From positions 1-52,480 of the forward strand of contig JBBTBY010000118.1 in assembly GCA_038043445.1 (NCBI GenBank): a DNA stretch of 52,480 nucleotides, in the 5' to 3' direction. Positions within the stretch are counted from its first letter, which is position 1; each line of letters begins with the position of its first letter. Below the pieces are notes generated by a model that did not search any database, was not told the DNA's origin, and saw only the letters and a program-made list of their open reading frames with translations. The translations under genes and the position numbers were made by a program. Positions 34,080-44,155 of this stretch are shown here, one piece after another. The stretch comes from Spirochaetota bacterium (lineage in GTDB: Bacteria > Spirochaetota > Brachyspiria > Brachyspirales > JACRPF01).

Positions 34080-37000
34080 ATGGAACGAACGATACGCATC
34101 ATCACGCTCACTATGTGTGCGGCGGCCGTACTTTCCGCGAAGAATCTCATCAAGAATTCAAGCTTTGAGACGGGGCTTGAGGGTTACGGCGTACAGCGCG
34201 CGGTACCGGCGGCGAAAGAAGCGGCCGATATCCCGTTCGCGCTCCCGCGCATCGACTCGAATGAGAGCGTGCATGGCCGAGCGAGCGTGCGTCTTGAGTG
34301 TGTGAACGGCTCCGGCGTAAAGGTGATAATGAAAGAAGTCGCGCTTGAAGGCGGCAAACGATATACGTTCTCCATACGCATGAAGGCATCGCGCCCAAAC
34401 ACCAAGGTCGTGCTCGATCTGAGAAGCGCGGAGGAGGAAAACATCTATAACGGCACGGAGCGCTCCTGCCTTGTCGGCACGGCATGGGCGGACTATTCGC
34501 TCTCGCACGCGGTACCCAAGGGGCGGAAGTACTATCATATACAATTGCACTGCAACACCAGCGTCCGTACCGCCCTCGATGCAGATACGACGCTCTGGCT
34601 TGACGCCGTACAGATGGATGAAGGCGAGAGCACGCTGTATGTCCCGCCCGCACTAGAGCTCGGTATATCGAGAACGCGTGCGCGCGCGTATACCCTCTCG
34701 GCGAACGAAGCATATCCGGTGCGTGCCGTTGTACGCAATAATGGGACCGCGCCGGTATCCGCAAAGATATCCTACCGCGTTGTCGACGATTATTTCGGCA
34801 GAACGGTAAAGACCAGCGAGGCTCTCGTGAATGCAGGAGCGGATGCATCAACAGTGGAGATGATAGACAATGTCTCGCCGATGAAGCGCGGGAAATATAC
34901 GCTGACCGCGGAACTTATCGTCAATGGATCTGTCGCCGATACGAGTGTGCTCGATCTTGCCGTCATCGATTCAGTAAAAACGAGCGCGTTCACCGACGGG
35001 TATGCCGTTGCGGGACAGGGATTTCCGCATGCGGTCAATCTCGGCGTGGGCTTTAAGGACAGGCCGCTCTTCGTGCTCTTCGGCAATACCGTGAGCGACT
35101 GGTTCGATTTCTATGCCGAAGGCGGGCACCGCATCGTACGCGACTGGGGCGGCAGCGACAATGACATGCTCCTCTGGCGGCACATCGAGCCCGAGGAAGG
35201 GAAATACGACTGGGCCATGGCCGACCGCTTCCTTGAGGAGTCGATGAAGCGCGGTATGAAGGTCATGCCCACGCTCGGCGGCTGGTGGTGGATACGAGAG
35301 CCCGCGAAGGGATGGGAGCCCGAATATTTCCCGGAATGGGCGATACCGCGTATGAAATTCGGCGTCGGCGCGAACGCGGCGGAAGCGGCGAAGGGCGCGC
35401 GCATGTGTCTTACACCCCCCGAAGAACTCACGGAATGGCAGCGCTTCGTTAAGGCATGTGTTGCGCGGTATAAAGGGCGCATTACACATTGGGAGATACT
35501 GAACGAACCGAACGTGAACATAAGCCCGGAGTATTACACCGCATATCTTGCGATGATGAACCGCATCATAAAGGAAACGGACCCCAACGCGCGCGTCGTC
35601 GGTTTCTGCGCCACCGGTGATCTCGGCGGCAATATCGGCAAATTCCTCGAGGAATGCTTCAAGCTCGGCGCGCTTACGCACTGCGATGTCGTGTCGTATC
35701 ACGCGTACGGCGCTCCGCTCGATTGGTCGGCGCCGATGTCCGCGGAGGCGAACAATGCCGGCATACGCGCGCTCGTGAACAAGTACGGCGGCGAGAAGAA
35801 GGAGATATGGAATTCCGAGCTTTACTATCTCGGCAAACCGACGAAGAACGACTTTTATCTCCAGCCCCTTATCAAGGGACATGAGCTTGCGCGGCGATAT
35901 CTTATCGATGCAGCGAGCGGAGTGGGAAAGTCATTCACCATACCGTGCGGCTATCTCAAGAAGTCCGAGCTCGCCCCCAATTACTGGCATTCGTCCGATT
36001 TCCTGAGCGGCGATCTTATCCCGAGCCATCTCTTTGTCATCAACAATACGCTTGCGCGCGAGTTCACCGGCATTCGTTTCACGAAGCAGATAACGACATC
36101 AGGCCGCACCAAGCTCTATCTCTACGAACGTGCCGCAGGACCGATAGCAGCGGCATGGAGCTATGACCCGGGGAATAAGCCCTTCATCATGACATTCCCC
36201 AAAGCGGCTGGCAAAGTACGCCTCATCAATATCATGGGGAACACCATCGATGTTCCGGGCGGAAGTGACATCGTTATGGATATCGACAATACGCCGTTCT
36301 ACATTGTGCCTGCCAGCATCGACAAATCAGCGTTCACCGCGCTCCTTGAGTCGGTTACGGTACGCGGAAAGAATCCGCTTGAGCTTTTCGCACAGTATTC
36401 CTTCCGCGGCGCATCGCCGGCGCTCGCCTTCGAGGTAAAGAACACAGCCCCCGAGGACGTATCCTGCTTCATCAATGCCCGCGTACGCGGAGATGCGGTA
36501 ACGCTTCCGGTATCCGGCAAAGAGAAAATAATACCGGCGCTCAGTGCGAAGACATTCTTCCTCCCGCTTGAAGCAAAAAGCGAATGGTCGAGAGCATCGA
36601 TACTCCTGCAGGCCGAGGTCGGCGACAGGATATACGATTTCCCGGCAACGATATATCCCAAACCGTCACGGATGTGCACGGCGCTGTCGACCCCGATAAC
36701 CGTGGACGGCACGCTTACCACGGCTGAATGGGCAAATACCGCACGAGTCATCCTTGACCGGCGTGAGCAGATAAAAGAAGGCGATGCATCTTCGTGGAGC
36801 GGCGCCGATGAATTCTCCGGCGTTATCTCCGTGGTGTACGATGCGGATGCACTTTACATCGGCATGAACGTGAAAAAGGCGGGCGGGCGCGGTGAACGGC
36901 GCGACAGGGACGCCGCATGGGACGGCGATGCGCTTGAGCTTTTCATCGATACGGACCCGGACGCCATGCTCGATACGCCCACGTTCACGAAGCACTGCTT

Positions 37001-37313
37001 TCAAATGCTCTTCGGCTTACCGACGCCGAAGCACCCCGGCATATTCTGCATGAAGCGCGGCATGACGGACAAGCAGATCGATCCTGCGTCCATTACCCAT
37101 GCCACCGCAGAGAACGCATCGGGATATTCGCTTGAAGTGCGCATACCCTGGGGCGAGATAAACGGCGCACGGCTTTCAGGCGGCGGCGTCATGGGATTCG
37201 ATGCGGGCATAGACAACAATACGAGCGGTCAGCGCAAGTGGCAGATGCTCTGGTGCGGGAAGAACGATAATTACAAGAACAGAATGAATTATGGACGATT
37301 GATACTGCAATAA
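34080..37313 (+). CDS. secreted GH39-like clan-A glycosidase with CBM and CBM9
   Basis: A 1077-residue exported enzyme: signal peptide (MERTIRIITLTMCAAAVLSA), a CBM4/9-type sandwich starting NLIKNSSFETGLEGYG (~20-195), an Ig-like domain (~200-300), a clan GH-A barrel (~330-700) and a C-terminal CBM9 (~865-1077, PITVDGTLTTAEW). E476 in WEILNEPN is the probable acid/base and E580 in IWNSELYYL the nucleophile. The barrel fits GH39 and relatives (beta-xylosidase, iduronidase) best. It abuts the LamG/CBM gene by 8 bp and ends the rightward locus. The 220 bp after it (37314-37533) contain no gene, hairpin or repeat that I can see. Confidence 0.85.
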   Translation: MERTIRIITLTMCAAAVLSAKNLIKNSSFETGLEGYGVQRAVPAAKEAADIPFALPRIDSNESVHGRASVRLECVNGSGVKVIMKEVALEGGKRYTFSIRMKASRPNTKVVLDLRSAEEENIYNGTERSCLVGTAWADYSLSHAVPKGRKYYHIQLHCNTSVRTALDADTTLWLDAVQMDEGESTLYVPPALELGISRTRARAYTLSANEAYPVRAVVRNNGTAPVSAKISYRVVDDYFGRTVKTSEALVNAGADASTVEMIDNVSPMKRGKYTLTAELIVNGSVADTSVLDLAVIDSVKTSAFTDGYAVAGQGFPHAVNLGVGFKDRPLFVLFGNTVSDWFDFYAEGGHRIVRDWGGSDNDMLLWRHIEPEEGKYDWAMADRFLEESMKRGMKVMPTLGGWWWIREPAKGWEPEYFPEWAIPRMKFGVGANAAEAAKGARMCLTPPEELTEWQRFVKACVARYKGRITHWEILNEPNVNISPEYYTAYLAMMNRIIKETDPNARVVGFCATGDLGGNIGKFLEECFKLGALTHCDVVSYHAYGAPLDWSAPMSAEANNAGIRALVNKYGGEKKEIWNSELYYLGKPTKNDFYLQPLIKGHELARRYLIDAASGVGKSFTIPCGYLKKSELAPNYWHSSDFLSGDLIPSHLFVINNTLAREFTGIRFTKQITTSGRTKLYLYERAAGPIAAAWSYDPGNKPFIMTFPKAAGKVRLINIMGNTIDVPGGSDIVMDIDNTPFYIVPASIDKSAFTALLESVTVRGKNPLELFAQYSFRGASPALAFEVKNTAPEDVSCFINARVRGDAVTLPVSGKEKIIPALSAKTFFLPLEAKSEWSRASILLQAEVGDRIYDFPATIYPKPSRMCTALSTPITVDGTLTTAEWANTARVILDRREQIKEGDASSWSGADEFSGVISVVYDADALYIGMNVKKAGGRGERRDRDAAWDGDALELFIDTDPDAMLDTPTFTKHCFQMLFGLPTPKHPGIFCMKRGMTDKQIDPASITHATAENASGYSLEVRIPWGEINGARLSGGGVMGFDAGIDNNTSGQRKWQMLWCGKNDNYKNRMNYGRLILQ

Positions 37314-37533
37314 AAGAAGTTTTCATTTGCCACCATCACCGCCTTCCGCCCTCGCTTACCCTGCCCCACCCCCATCAAGCATCGTAATTCCGTCCGAATT
37401 TACCGATATTTCTTTCCCGCGGCAACACCTTTCATACCCCCATGCCGTCTACGCATCGGCAAATTCGTCCATATTGTGGGCATATTCCGTAATTTCCGTT
37501 TGAAATAGATCGCGAAAATGCGCAAAATTGCAG

Positions 37534-38589
37534 TCAAGAACCGCAGCAGAGCAGATATGCGATCTTCACGTTCTCTTTCTTCGGAGCGATGAGCGCGATC
37601 GTTCGCCGTAGTACATTGTCAAACAACACGAACGAGAACGCCACACGCGCATAGTGCAGGCTCATTGCCGTCGATACCCGAAGCACTTCCTCGCCGTCCG
37701 ACGAAATGACGATGTCCCCCCCGCCGCGTACGATCTCATAGTAAAGCCCGATACCGCCGGTGACGAGATCGATAGCAAGTCGTGAACCATCCGTCACAGG
37801 CGAGATAGTCGAGGAGAACCACCGTGAGGGCTGATGATCGAACCAGGTACCGATGAGCGAAGGGCTTGCCGGCGTCCATCCTTCGTGCGGGAGCAGCGTT
37901 GAGAGCTCGATCATGCGCGCATGTTCGTATCGGTTCTGCGTCATCGGCGCAGGGAATGCTTTCTCATCGTTGCGAGCACGGAACTTTTCTGTCAGTACGC
38001 CGGTAATGATATCCGCGTAGAGTCGATACCCGTCATCAGAGGGATGACATCCGTCGGTGAGGATGCGCTTCGTGTCAAGACCCGAGGCGACGCGCTTCAT
38101 CACCTCGCCGGCGACATCGATATACGCAATACCGTAGTGCTCCGCGAGCGCGATATGCAGCGGGCGTGTGTTTGAGCCATAGTCCCATCCCGACCCGATA
38201 ATGATCATTACAATCGCCATGGCGGGATTTGCGCGATGGAGTTTCCTGAGTATCCCTTCCATCGTTTCCATTGTATCTGGTACCGGTTTATCAGCACCGT
38301 CATTGACCGCGAATTCCACGAACGTGAGGTCCGGCGTGAATGGAAGCACATCGCGGTCCATCCTGAACACGCCGAGCTTCGACGGCGTACCGCCGATAGC
38401 AGCGTCGACGGACTTTATATGCGCACTCGGAAAGGTCTCTTCCATCCACCGCGTTACGAGCGCACGATACGAGGTCTTCAGCGGATCGCTCGCCGTCGCA
38501 CCCCAAGTTATGGAGCCGCCAAGATAGGCGACGGTAAGACGGTCACCGTTCTTCAATCTGTCGAAAAAGTTCTTGAGCTCGCTACTCAT
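37534..38589 (-). CDS. SGNH/GDSL-type esterase
   Basis: A 351-residue cytoplasmic SGNH hydrolase. The blocks are present in order: YLGGSITWG with nucleophile S26, a glycine block, FAVNDG with the oxyanion Asn, and DGCHPSDDGYRLYA with the Asp-His pair. Residues ~215-350 form an extra beta-domain. Such enzymes in glycan loci remove acetyl or other esters from sugars. It is the last of five leftward genes and follows the GH43/130-like gene by 55 bp. The AGGAA before the ATG is unusually far away (12 bases), so the start is moderately sure. Confidence 0.88.
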   Translation of the reverse strand: MSSELKNFFDRLKNGDRLTVAYLGGSITWGATASDPLKTSYRALVTRWMEETFPSAHIKSVDAAIGGTPSKLGVFRMDRDVLPFTPDLTFVEFAVNDGADKPVPDTMETMEGILRKLHRANPAMAIVMIIIGSGWDYGSNTRPLHIALAEHYGIAYIDVAGEVMKRVASGLDTKRILTDGCHPSDDGYRLYADIITGVLTEKFRARNDEKAFPAPMTQNRYEHARMIELSTLLPHEGWTPASPSLIGTWFDHQPSRWFSSTISPVTDGSRLAIDLVTGGIGLYYEIVRGGGDIVISSDGEEVLRVSTAMSLHYARVAFSFVLFDNVLRRTIALIAPKKENVKIAYLLCCGS

Positions 38590-38644
38590 GTTCTGAAAAA
38601 TTTCCTACGGAGACAGAAGTTAGTTCGATCTCCATTCTCTGCTT

Positions 38645-39622
38645 TCATCTGATCTTGAACACAAAACCCGTAGCCAGTCCTGCGGTATCTCGGTTCACGA
38701 AGAGATAATCCGAGGCTCCCGAACCGTCCCGCAATATCAGGGGCGTTTCCAGCCGTCCGGGCTCGTTCCAATAGTGCGTGGGCCCATGGTGTCCCAGGGT
38801 CGGATCGCTCCAGTGAATCCCGTCATTGCTCTCAAAATACCAGCCTCCGTTTTCTTCCTCATCATAACCCATATCATGGACCAGCATGCAGTATCTGCCG
38901 TTCTCAATCCACACGTGGGGATCTTCCAGGCCTCTGAACGGTTTCCGAGACACCCGGCTCAACATGCGCGAGGAATCGACAACCGGACGATTCAGTTTCC
39001 GTACATACGGACCCTCTAATGTTTTGGAACACGCCAGCCCGGGGCTGTCGTGCAAACCTTGGTCGCGAAGCCGCGCTCCCGTGTAGTACAGCCAGTATTC
39101 GCCGTTGGTGGGATGTTTGAGAAAAGACGGATTGTCGCAGCGAAAGTAATCCCACGCATCCGGATCATCGGACGGCCCCAGTACCCGGTTCCCGCCGTTC
39201 GCATAGGTCCAATGCCACAGGTCATTTGAAAGGCACAATCCAATCCCCGCTCCACGGACGCGAATGAGTTCTGGAAGGCTTACATCTCCAATGCCATGGT
39301 AGAACAGCGCATATCCGTCATCAACCTTGTAGATTCTGGGATTGATCAAGCCATCACAGTCCCAGTATCCCGGCCCACGTCCCTTGATAACCGTTCCGTG
39401 CACAGTGTACGGGCCCGCAGGGTCGTCCGCTGTGGCATGCGCAATCTCTCCTTGCGCTTTCCATGTGTCGATATGCTCAGGGGTACGCGTGAAGAAGACG
39501 TGGATTTTATTGTCCGGGCCGTAGATCGGAGCGCAACACCACACGGCCCATCCGTCGGCACTCAAGTCCAGAATGCGGTTCAATGGCTCCAAGCGATTTG
39601 CAAACGGTCTGCCCGGTTGCAT
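38645..39622 (-). CDS. five-bladed-propeller glycosidase (GH43/GH130-like)
   Basis: A 325-residue cytoplasmic protein with the strand pattern of five-bladed propeller glycosidases: NKIHVFFTRT, DGLINPRIYKVDDGYALFYHG, CDNPSFLKHPTNGEYWLYY and RGLEDPHVWIENGRYCML. The NP and EDP turns resemble GH43, GH117 and GH130, but I cannot assign the family. ATG 39622 has AAGGA six bases upstream; the longer frame from 39709 begins with a lysine/asparagine-rich stretch that is probably untranslated. It lies between the GH71-like and SGNH genes on the same strand and would act on short sugars inside the cell. Confidence 0.8.
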   Translation of the reverse strand: MQPGRPFANRLEPLNRILDLSADGWAVWCCAPIYGPDNKIHVFFTRTPEHIDTWKAQGEIAHATADDPAGPYTVHGTVIKGRGPGYWDCDGLINPRIYKVDDGYALFYHGIGDVSLPELIRVRGAGIGLCLSNDLWHWTYANGGNRVLGPSDDPDAWDYFRCDNPSFLKHPTNGEYWLYYTGARLRDQGLHDSPGLACSKTLEGPYVRKLNRPVVDSSRMLSRVSRKPFRGLEDPHVWIENGRYCMLVHDMGYDEEENGGWYFESNDGIHWSDPTLGHHGPTHYWNEPGRLETPLILRDGSGASDYLFVNRDTAGLATGFVFKIR

Positions 39623-39731
39623 CGTAGTTCCTTCTTGGTTTGCTGTTTCCACGATCTTTTCCTTGTCTCTGTTGATTCGATTATTTCTTTTGCTTTTTTT
39701 ATAATTCATCGATGCAAGGGAAAAATACCAC

Positions 39732-41885
39732 TCAGTATGCCGCCATCGTGCCGACCATAGCTAAATTCTCGAACCGGATAGTATCCACAAGAGGTACATG
39801 CGATTTCACCGAGAAAACCGTCTTCACCCCCCGGACCACGGACGCCTCGGGAACTCCTGCTTCGAACCGCTCGGCGATGGTCACTTCACGGAAATCGCTC
39901 GAAACCGGATATGATCCTGAACGGACATACGACATTTTATTCGTTCCCGGCTCGGTCCGTTTCGAAGGAACATAGACGAGCCATTCATGCAGTCCGGCGG
40001 GAACCTGTTTCGATTCCCACGAGAGGCCACCGAGCGTAAGCGTAAGTTTTGCCGGAGATTTCAGTATCGTGACGACATGAAGGTAATCGCTCACCGGTGT
40101 AACGTGCCAGTCGGAGTCGTGGCCACGGCGAGTGCTCTCGGTGATCGTCGCATCAACGAGCTGGCGGTGATGGAACAGAAATATCTTTTCCTGCGCAGGG
40201 GCAGGTGCACTTCCGCCTTTAAGCCAGTCGGAAAAGTAGCGTATCATTTCCATAAGCGTTTTTCCGCGCAGATTGCATTCGCTCACCGCATGGTCCTCGC
40301 CAAAATCGTTCCATGTCTGTATCATGAGATGGTTCGCCTTATATGCGAGCGCTTTTCTCCATTGATCAATGAAGCGGCACAGGCCGAGCGTTTCCGCCAT
40401 GTTCGGATTCCTATGCCCGCTGGTATAATAGGATGAATTGAGCGGCCACATGATAGGTTTGGCGTACTGCTTCTGCGCCGTATCCATCACGATGTCGCCG
40501 TTCATATCGCCCCAGCCGAGCCGTGCTCCCCAGAACGTTATGGTATTGAATACCGATCCCCAGCCCGACGGCTCAAGGTCGGCGGGTTCATAGTGGAACA
40601 TGTCAAGGATGAAATAGAATGAATTCGTATTGCCCCATGCGTCGAAGAACGGTTTGAACTCATCCCATGTCCAAGCACCCATTTTTTCTTTCAGCGCGAG
40701 GCCGTAATTGAGCGGACATCCGAGGCCGATGACAAATTTATCACCGACCTTCATGAACGCGTTCGGGTATTCGTCCATGAGCGCTTTCACGCCTTGGCCG
40801 TAATTCGTTGCATAGTCGTACTTATTAGAGGGGTTGCCGACCGTCCATAGATCAGGGAATATTTTGACCGAATGCGACTCTGCGGCTTTCGCGAGGAGAC
40901 GATAGGTCGGCGTGAATTTGCTCTGCGGGACATGATGTCCGGAAATGAGAATCCCGAGCGCGTCGATCCCCGCTTCCTTTGCATTATCCAGTTCAATCGT
41001 CATTCCCTGAACGCCGGAGTTGAGCTCTCCGACGATACGCTTAGAGAACCATGGGCGATACGTTTTATCTGTTTGCGGCCAATAATTCCAATCTTCAACA
41101 AGCTCGGTGTTGGTGCTTACCGCCGTTCCCGGCTCCTGGTCCTGCATGGGGAGAGATCCAAGCATAAAGCAGTGCATGGTACTCGCTACTACCATCGGTT
41201 TTTCCCGTGCGATGGGCTTTTTCATTCCTTCGGACATGGCATCCACTCCTGATAATTCAATATTCGCGATGAGAATGTCCGTGACCGGACGTGCGCCGAA
41301 CCCGGTTTGCATATGTACGGATGCATATGCCCCGCCGAGAGAGAACGGCCCCCATCCGGTAAGCGGCAATGTCTGCGCAGTGCCGCCCTCCGGCTGTATC
41401 GTCAGCGAAGCGCCGCCGCTGCTAGGCGGGGGAAGCGTGAGTCTCAGGCGATACCATACGCCGCGCTTGAAATCGGTGACCGGCTTCGGATCGCCGCCAA
41501 ACATGATCGTATCATTCCCGGTGAAAATAAGGGTGTCATTCGATCCTGTTTTATCAAACACGCGCAGAACAAATACGCCGTCCCCTCCACGATAGGTCGT
41601 TTCACTATTGATACACACATCGCAGGAGATAGTAATCTTTCCGCTGTCTGTGATCTTCCGTGCTATAAACGGCGAGGCGGCGGACCCTTCGGATACACGC
41701 ATATGAACGGCTTGCGTGCTTTTTCCGAATGAGGTTACGGGCGCTGTCGCTATGCTGTTGTTCGCATCGCGTTTGCTCGCCGTCCAGCCGATGAAGCCGT
41801 CGAGGGCCTGTGCGTGAGCGGGCAATGCTCCTGTCGCAGAGAGTGCGAGCATCAATGCAATTACCTTTCCATTCATTCGGAACAC
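39732..41885 (-). CDS. secreted GH71-like glycan hydrolase
   Basis: A 717-residue exported protein: signal peptide (MNGKVIALMLALSATGALPA), a beta-sandwich domain (~30-215), then a barrel with GH71/GH99-type features (STMHCFMLG, AGIDALGILISG, and QTWNDFGEDHAVSE near the barrel end, close to the WNDYGESH of alpha-1,3-glucanases), then a C-terminal beta domain. GH71 enzymes cut alpha-1,3-glucan (mutan). GTG 41885 has GGGAGA eight bases upstream and is preferred over ATG 41876, whose nearest ribosome site is too far. It follows the second URO-D-like gene by 63 bp. Substrate is inferred from weak similarity. Confidence 0.75.
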   Translation of the reverse strand: MFRMNGKVIALMLALSATGALPAHAQALDGFIGWTASKRDANNSIATAPVTSFGKSTQAVHMRVSEGSAASPFIARKITDSGKITISCDVCINSETTYRGGDGVFVLRVFDKTGSNDTLIFTGNDTIMFGGDPKPVTDFKRGVWYRLRLTLPPPSSGGASLTIQPEGGTAQTLPLTGWGPFSLGGAYASVHMQTGFGARPVTDILIANIELSGVDAMSEGMKKPIAREKPMVVASTMHCFMLGSLPMQDQEPGTAVSTNTELVEDWNYWPQTDKTYRPWFSKRIVGELNSGVQGMTIELDNAKEAGIDALGILISGHHVPQSKFTPTYRLLAKAAESHSVKIFPDLWTVGNPSNKYDYATNYGQGVKALMDEYPNAFMKVGDKFVIGLGCPLNYGLALKEKMGAWTWDEFKPFFDAWGNTNSFYFILDMFHYEPADLEPSGWGSVFNTITFWGARLGWGDMNGDIVMDTAQKQYAKPIMWPLNSSYYTSGHRNPNMAETLGLCRFIDQWRKALAYKANHLMIQTWNDFGEDHAVSECNLRGKTLMEMIRYFSDWLKGGSAPAPAQEKIFLFHHRQLVDATITESTRRGHDSDWHVTPVSDYLHVVTILKSPAKLTLTLGGLSWESKQVPAGLHEWLVYVPSKRTEPGTNKMSYVRSGSYPVSSDFREVTIAERFEAGVPEASVVRGVKTVFSVKSHVPLVDTIRFENLAMVGTMAAY

Positions 41886-41948
41886 TCTGTTGGTCTCCCT
41901 ATGGGCATATCCAAATATTCTACTTTGCATTTTTTTCCTTCCTGTATT

Positions 41949-43034
41949 TCAACTGATTAGTGCTTCGAAATTAATCTGCGCTTCCTCAACCGTCGTGGCT
42001 CCAATGACGAACACAAAGCCTTCGCCGCCGAGTTCTTTTTTTACGCGTCGAGCGCCATTCGGTGTAGTATATATCTGGCAGAATTTATTTGCACGTCGAA
42101 TCTTTCCAAGAACATCGAGCCATTGACTTGCGTCCGGTTGACCTGCGCCGGGTATCCACTGCACGCCCTTGAGCGTTGGTATGGATAGAACTGCGTCCAG
42201 ATGAGGCAGCTGTCCCTTGCCATCGAGATGGTAGAATGGATCGCTGAGGTGCCCGCAAAGCGTATGCAATTCCGGCATGACAAACTCTTGAAACATGGCT
42301 GGCGAAATCATATACGAGAAGTCGCATTGCAGCATGTAGGTCGTTCCTTTGGAGAACATAGGCACCCATGAAGCCGTACCGCGGCAGTAATCTTTGATCT
42401 TCTGCGCTTCATCGTTGTAATTCCTGACCCATTCAGCAGTGATGGTGCGAGCTATTTGCTGTACACGTTCGGGGTCATCGTAAAAATCCGTGAGGAGATT
42501 TTCATTGCCGCGAATCGCTGAAAAAACATCCAAACCGCCGCCGACATCGGAATGTATTATCTGAACGCTGTCTCCCCATGTTCGAAGCGCGGCATCCAAT
42601 ATCGCATGCACACGTTTATACCAGAAACTATCCGTATTGACGCGCGCATCAATTTCAGTAAGTGATTTCGCCGTCGGCTCGAGCCAGACAGTATCATCGC
42701 TCACATGAAGCGATGCGCCCATATACATCGAAATACTGCCCGGACCGAATTCCATCATTCGACTCGGGAAAGCATCGCCGACCCATCTTATGCGCTCCAT
42801 ATGCTTACTTTCTATCGCGATTATTTCATCAGCGCTCATGCTCAAGGGGTATTGAGGGAAGAAGCGACGATGTTCCGCTACCGGCGGCGTTTTGGGATCG
42901 ATCATTTGGGTAATGACCATCGGGCGTTTCTGTTCGCCGTTCCAGAAGCGAGTCCACTCACGCTCAACGCACTCCCATCGTTCTTCAGAGAATTCGATTT
43001 GCATCGAGGTGCTCTTTTTAACTGCTGATGTCAT
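41949..43034 (-). CDS. uroporphyrinogen-decarboxylase-like (URO-D superfamily) protein A
   Basis: A 361-residue barrel protein of the URO-D/MtaA superfamily: HSDVGGGLDVFSAIRG, DFYDDPERVQQI, and FYHLDGKGQLPHLDAVLSI near the end. True methyl-corrinoid methyltransferases carry a zinc-binding HxC at that last site; here it is H-L-D. Heme-pathway URO-D is unlikely because of the context and the presence of two copies. GGAG lies seven bases before ATG 43034. It forms a tandem pair with the next gene inside a glycan operon. Members of this kind are common in such loci, but I know of no established reaction for them; methyl or carboxyl transfer from a sugar derivative is a guess. Confidence 0.82.
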   Translation of the reverse strand: MTSAVKKSTSMQIEFSEERWECVEREWTRFWNGEQKRPMVITQMIDPKTPPVAEHRRFFPQYPLSMSADEIIAIESKHMERIRWVGDAFPSRMMEFGPGSISMYMGASLHVSDDTVWLEPTAKSLTEIDARVNTDSFWYKRVHAILDAALRTWGDSVQIIHSDVGGGLDVFSAIRGNENLLTDFYDDPERVQQIARTITAEWVRNYNDEAQKIKDYCRGTASWVPMFSKGTTYMLQCDFSYMISPAMFQEFVMPELHTLCGHLSDPFYHLDGKGQLPHLDAVLSIPTLKGVQWIPGAGQPDASQWLDVLGKIRRANKFCQIYTTPNGARRVKKELGGEGFVFVIGATTVEEAQINFEALIS

Positions 43035-43093
43035 AATTTATCTCCAACCAATGCCAGCATTTAAGCAATTCATTGATAATTTTCCACCTGTCG

Positions 43094-44155
43094 CTATGTA
43101 GACCCGTAGAAATCATTGATCGCTTTAACTATCTGCGGATAGCTTTTCCTCCAAATACCCGGTGGGACGTTTTCCGATATCTGCAGCTGCAACATGCCGC
43201 TGTTATTGTCTTCTGTCAGGATACGTATGGCTTCATCATATATCTCTTTTTCGCTTCTCAGGTGCACCGATGATGGGAAATTTGTCCATAACCTCATCGA
43301 TGGCCATGCAGCCCGCGCCTCAGCAATAGATGTATCGTTGTCGGGTTGCGGTGAAAATGAATCAATTCCTTTGACAGGCGAGTTGCCAATGATGTCCCTG
43401 AATGCTTTCAGATCGCCGTCCATGTGCACAAAAATGGGTAAGCGACCATCAAGATATTCGTTCAGCATCCCGTAGAATGGAATACAATGCTTGGTGAAAA
43501 GTTCTTTGCCTAGAATTGGAGCGGTAATGTTATCGGGGACGTTCACGAACGTGTTTATCGGAGCATGCGAAACAACTTTGAAAACATCACGTGCAATTCG
43601 CATCATTTCATCAAGACACAGCTCAATCTTTTCCGGAGAATCATATTGATGAAGAATAAGATTCTCAAATGACACCCATTCAACCCAGAGCTGTTGGAAC
43701 GGGGTGCGTGGTAGCGTGGCAAATGCAATACCGTCAACACCGACAATGTTGTCGTCAGTTTGAAAGATATCGAAGCGATCCTGAACGACGCAATCATTCA
43801 GATATGAGCATGCTTTTTCATAATCATCGAGCGATTTGACAAAGTGCTCGGTCGTTGCCGCACTATGAAGAACAGGATCGAACATTTTGACTTGTGTAAG
43901 ATGGCCCTCTGGCGTGCAAAGAACGGTTTGTTCTCCCCTGAGCCCGTCTTTTTCGACGGGATATTTTTGAACTGAACAATGCGGTGTAACAATTTCATGC
44001 ACGCGCGACCAGACAATAATACCCATATTCGAACGACCGATTGACTCCCATATCTCACTGTTCGTTGCCGTAATGTTGCTATACTGAGCGAATGGGACGC
44101 GGTCATTATTGTCACCGCGCAACACCGACATCATTCTTTCTCTCATGGTTTGCAT
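43094..44155 (-). CDS. uroporphyrinogen-decarboxylase-like (URO-D superfamily) protein B
   Basis: A 353-residue URO-D-superfamily barrel, diverged from protein A. It begins TMRERMMSVLRGDNNDRVPF, the usual opening of the methyltransferase-like branch, and has NITAPILGKELFTKHCIPF and IFVHMDGDLKAFRDII, again with HxD instead of the zinc-binding HxC. It is the first gene of the leftward operon, 59 bp before protein A, and diverges from the AraC gene. The start could be ATG 44155 or 44146; neither has a strong ribosome site. No corrinoid-binding protein or reactivase lies nearby, which argues against a standard methyltransferase system. Confidence 0.82.
   Translation of the reverse strand: MQTMRERMMSVLRGDNNDRVPFAQYSNITATNSEIWESIGRSNMGIIVWSRVHEIVTPHCSVQKYPVEKDGLRGEQTVLCTPEGHLTQVKMFDPVLHSAATTEHFVKSLDDYEKACSYLNDCVVQDRFDIFQTDDNIVGVDGIAFATLPRTPFQQLWVEWVSFENLILHQYDSPEKIELCLDEMMRIARDVFKVVSHAPINTFVNVPDNITAPILGKELFTKHCIPFYGMLNEYLDGRLPIFVHMDGDLKAFRDIIGNSPVKGIDSFSPQPDNDTSIAEARAAWPSMRLWTNFPSSVHLRSEKEIYDEAIRILTEDNNSGMLQLQISENVPPGIWRKSYPQIVKAINDFYGST

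Noticed and set aside
41949-44155. Heme-pathway uroporphyrinogen decarboxylase (hemE)
   Set aside because: There are two diverged copies in a glycan operon with no other heme gene, and their motifs fit the methyltransferase-like branch better.
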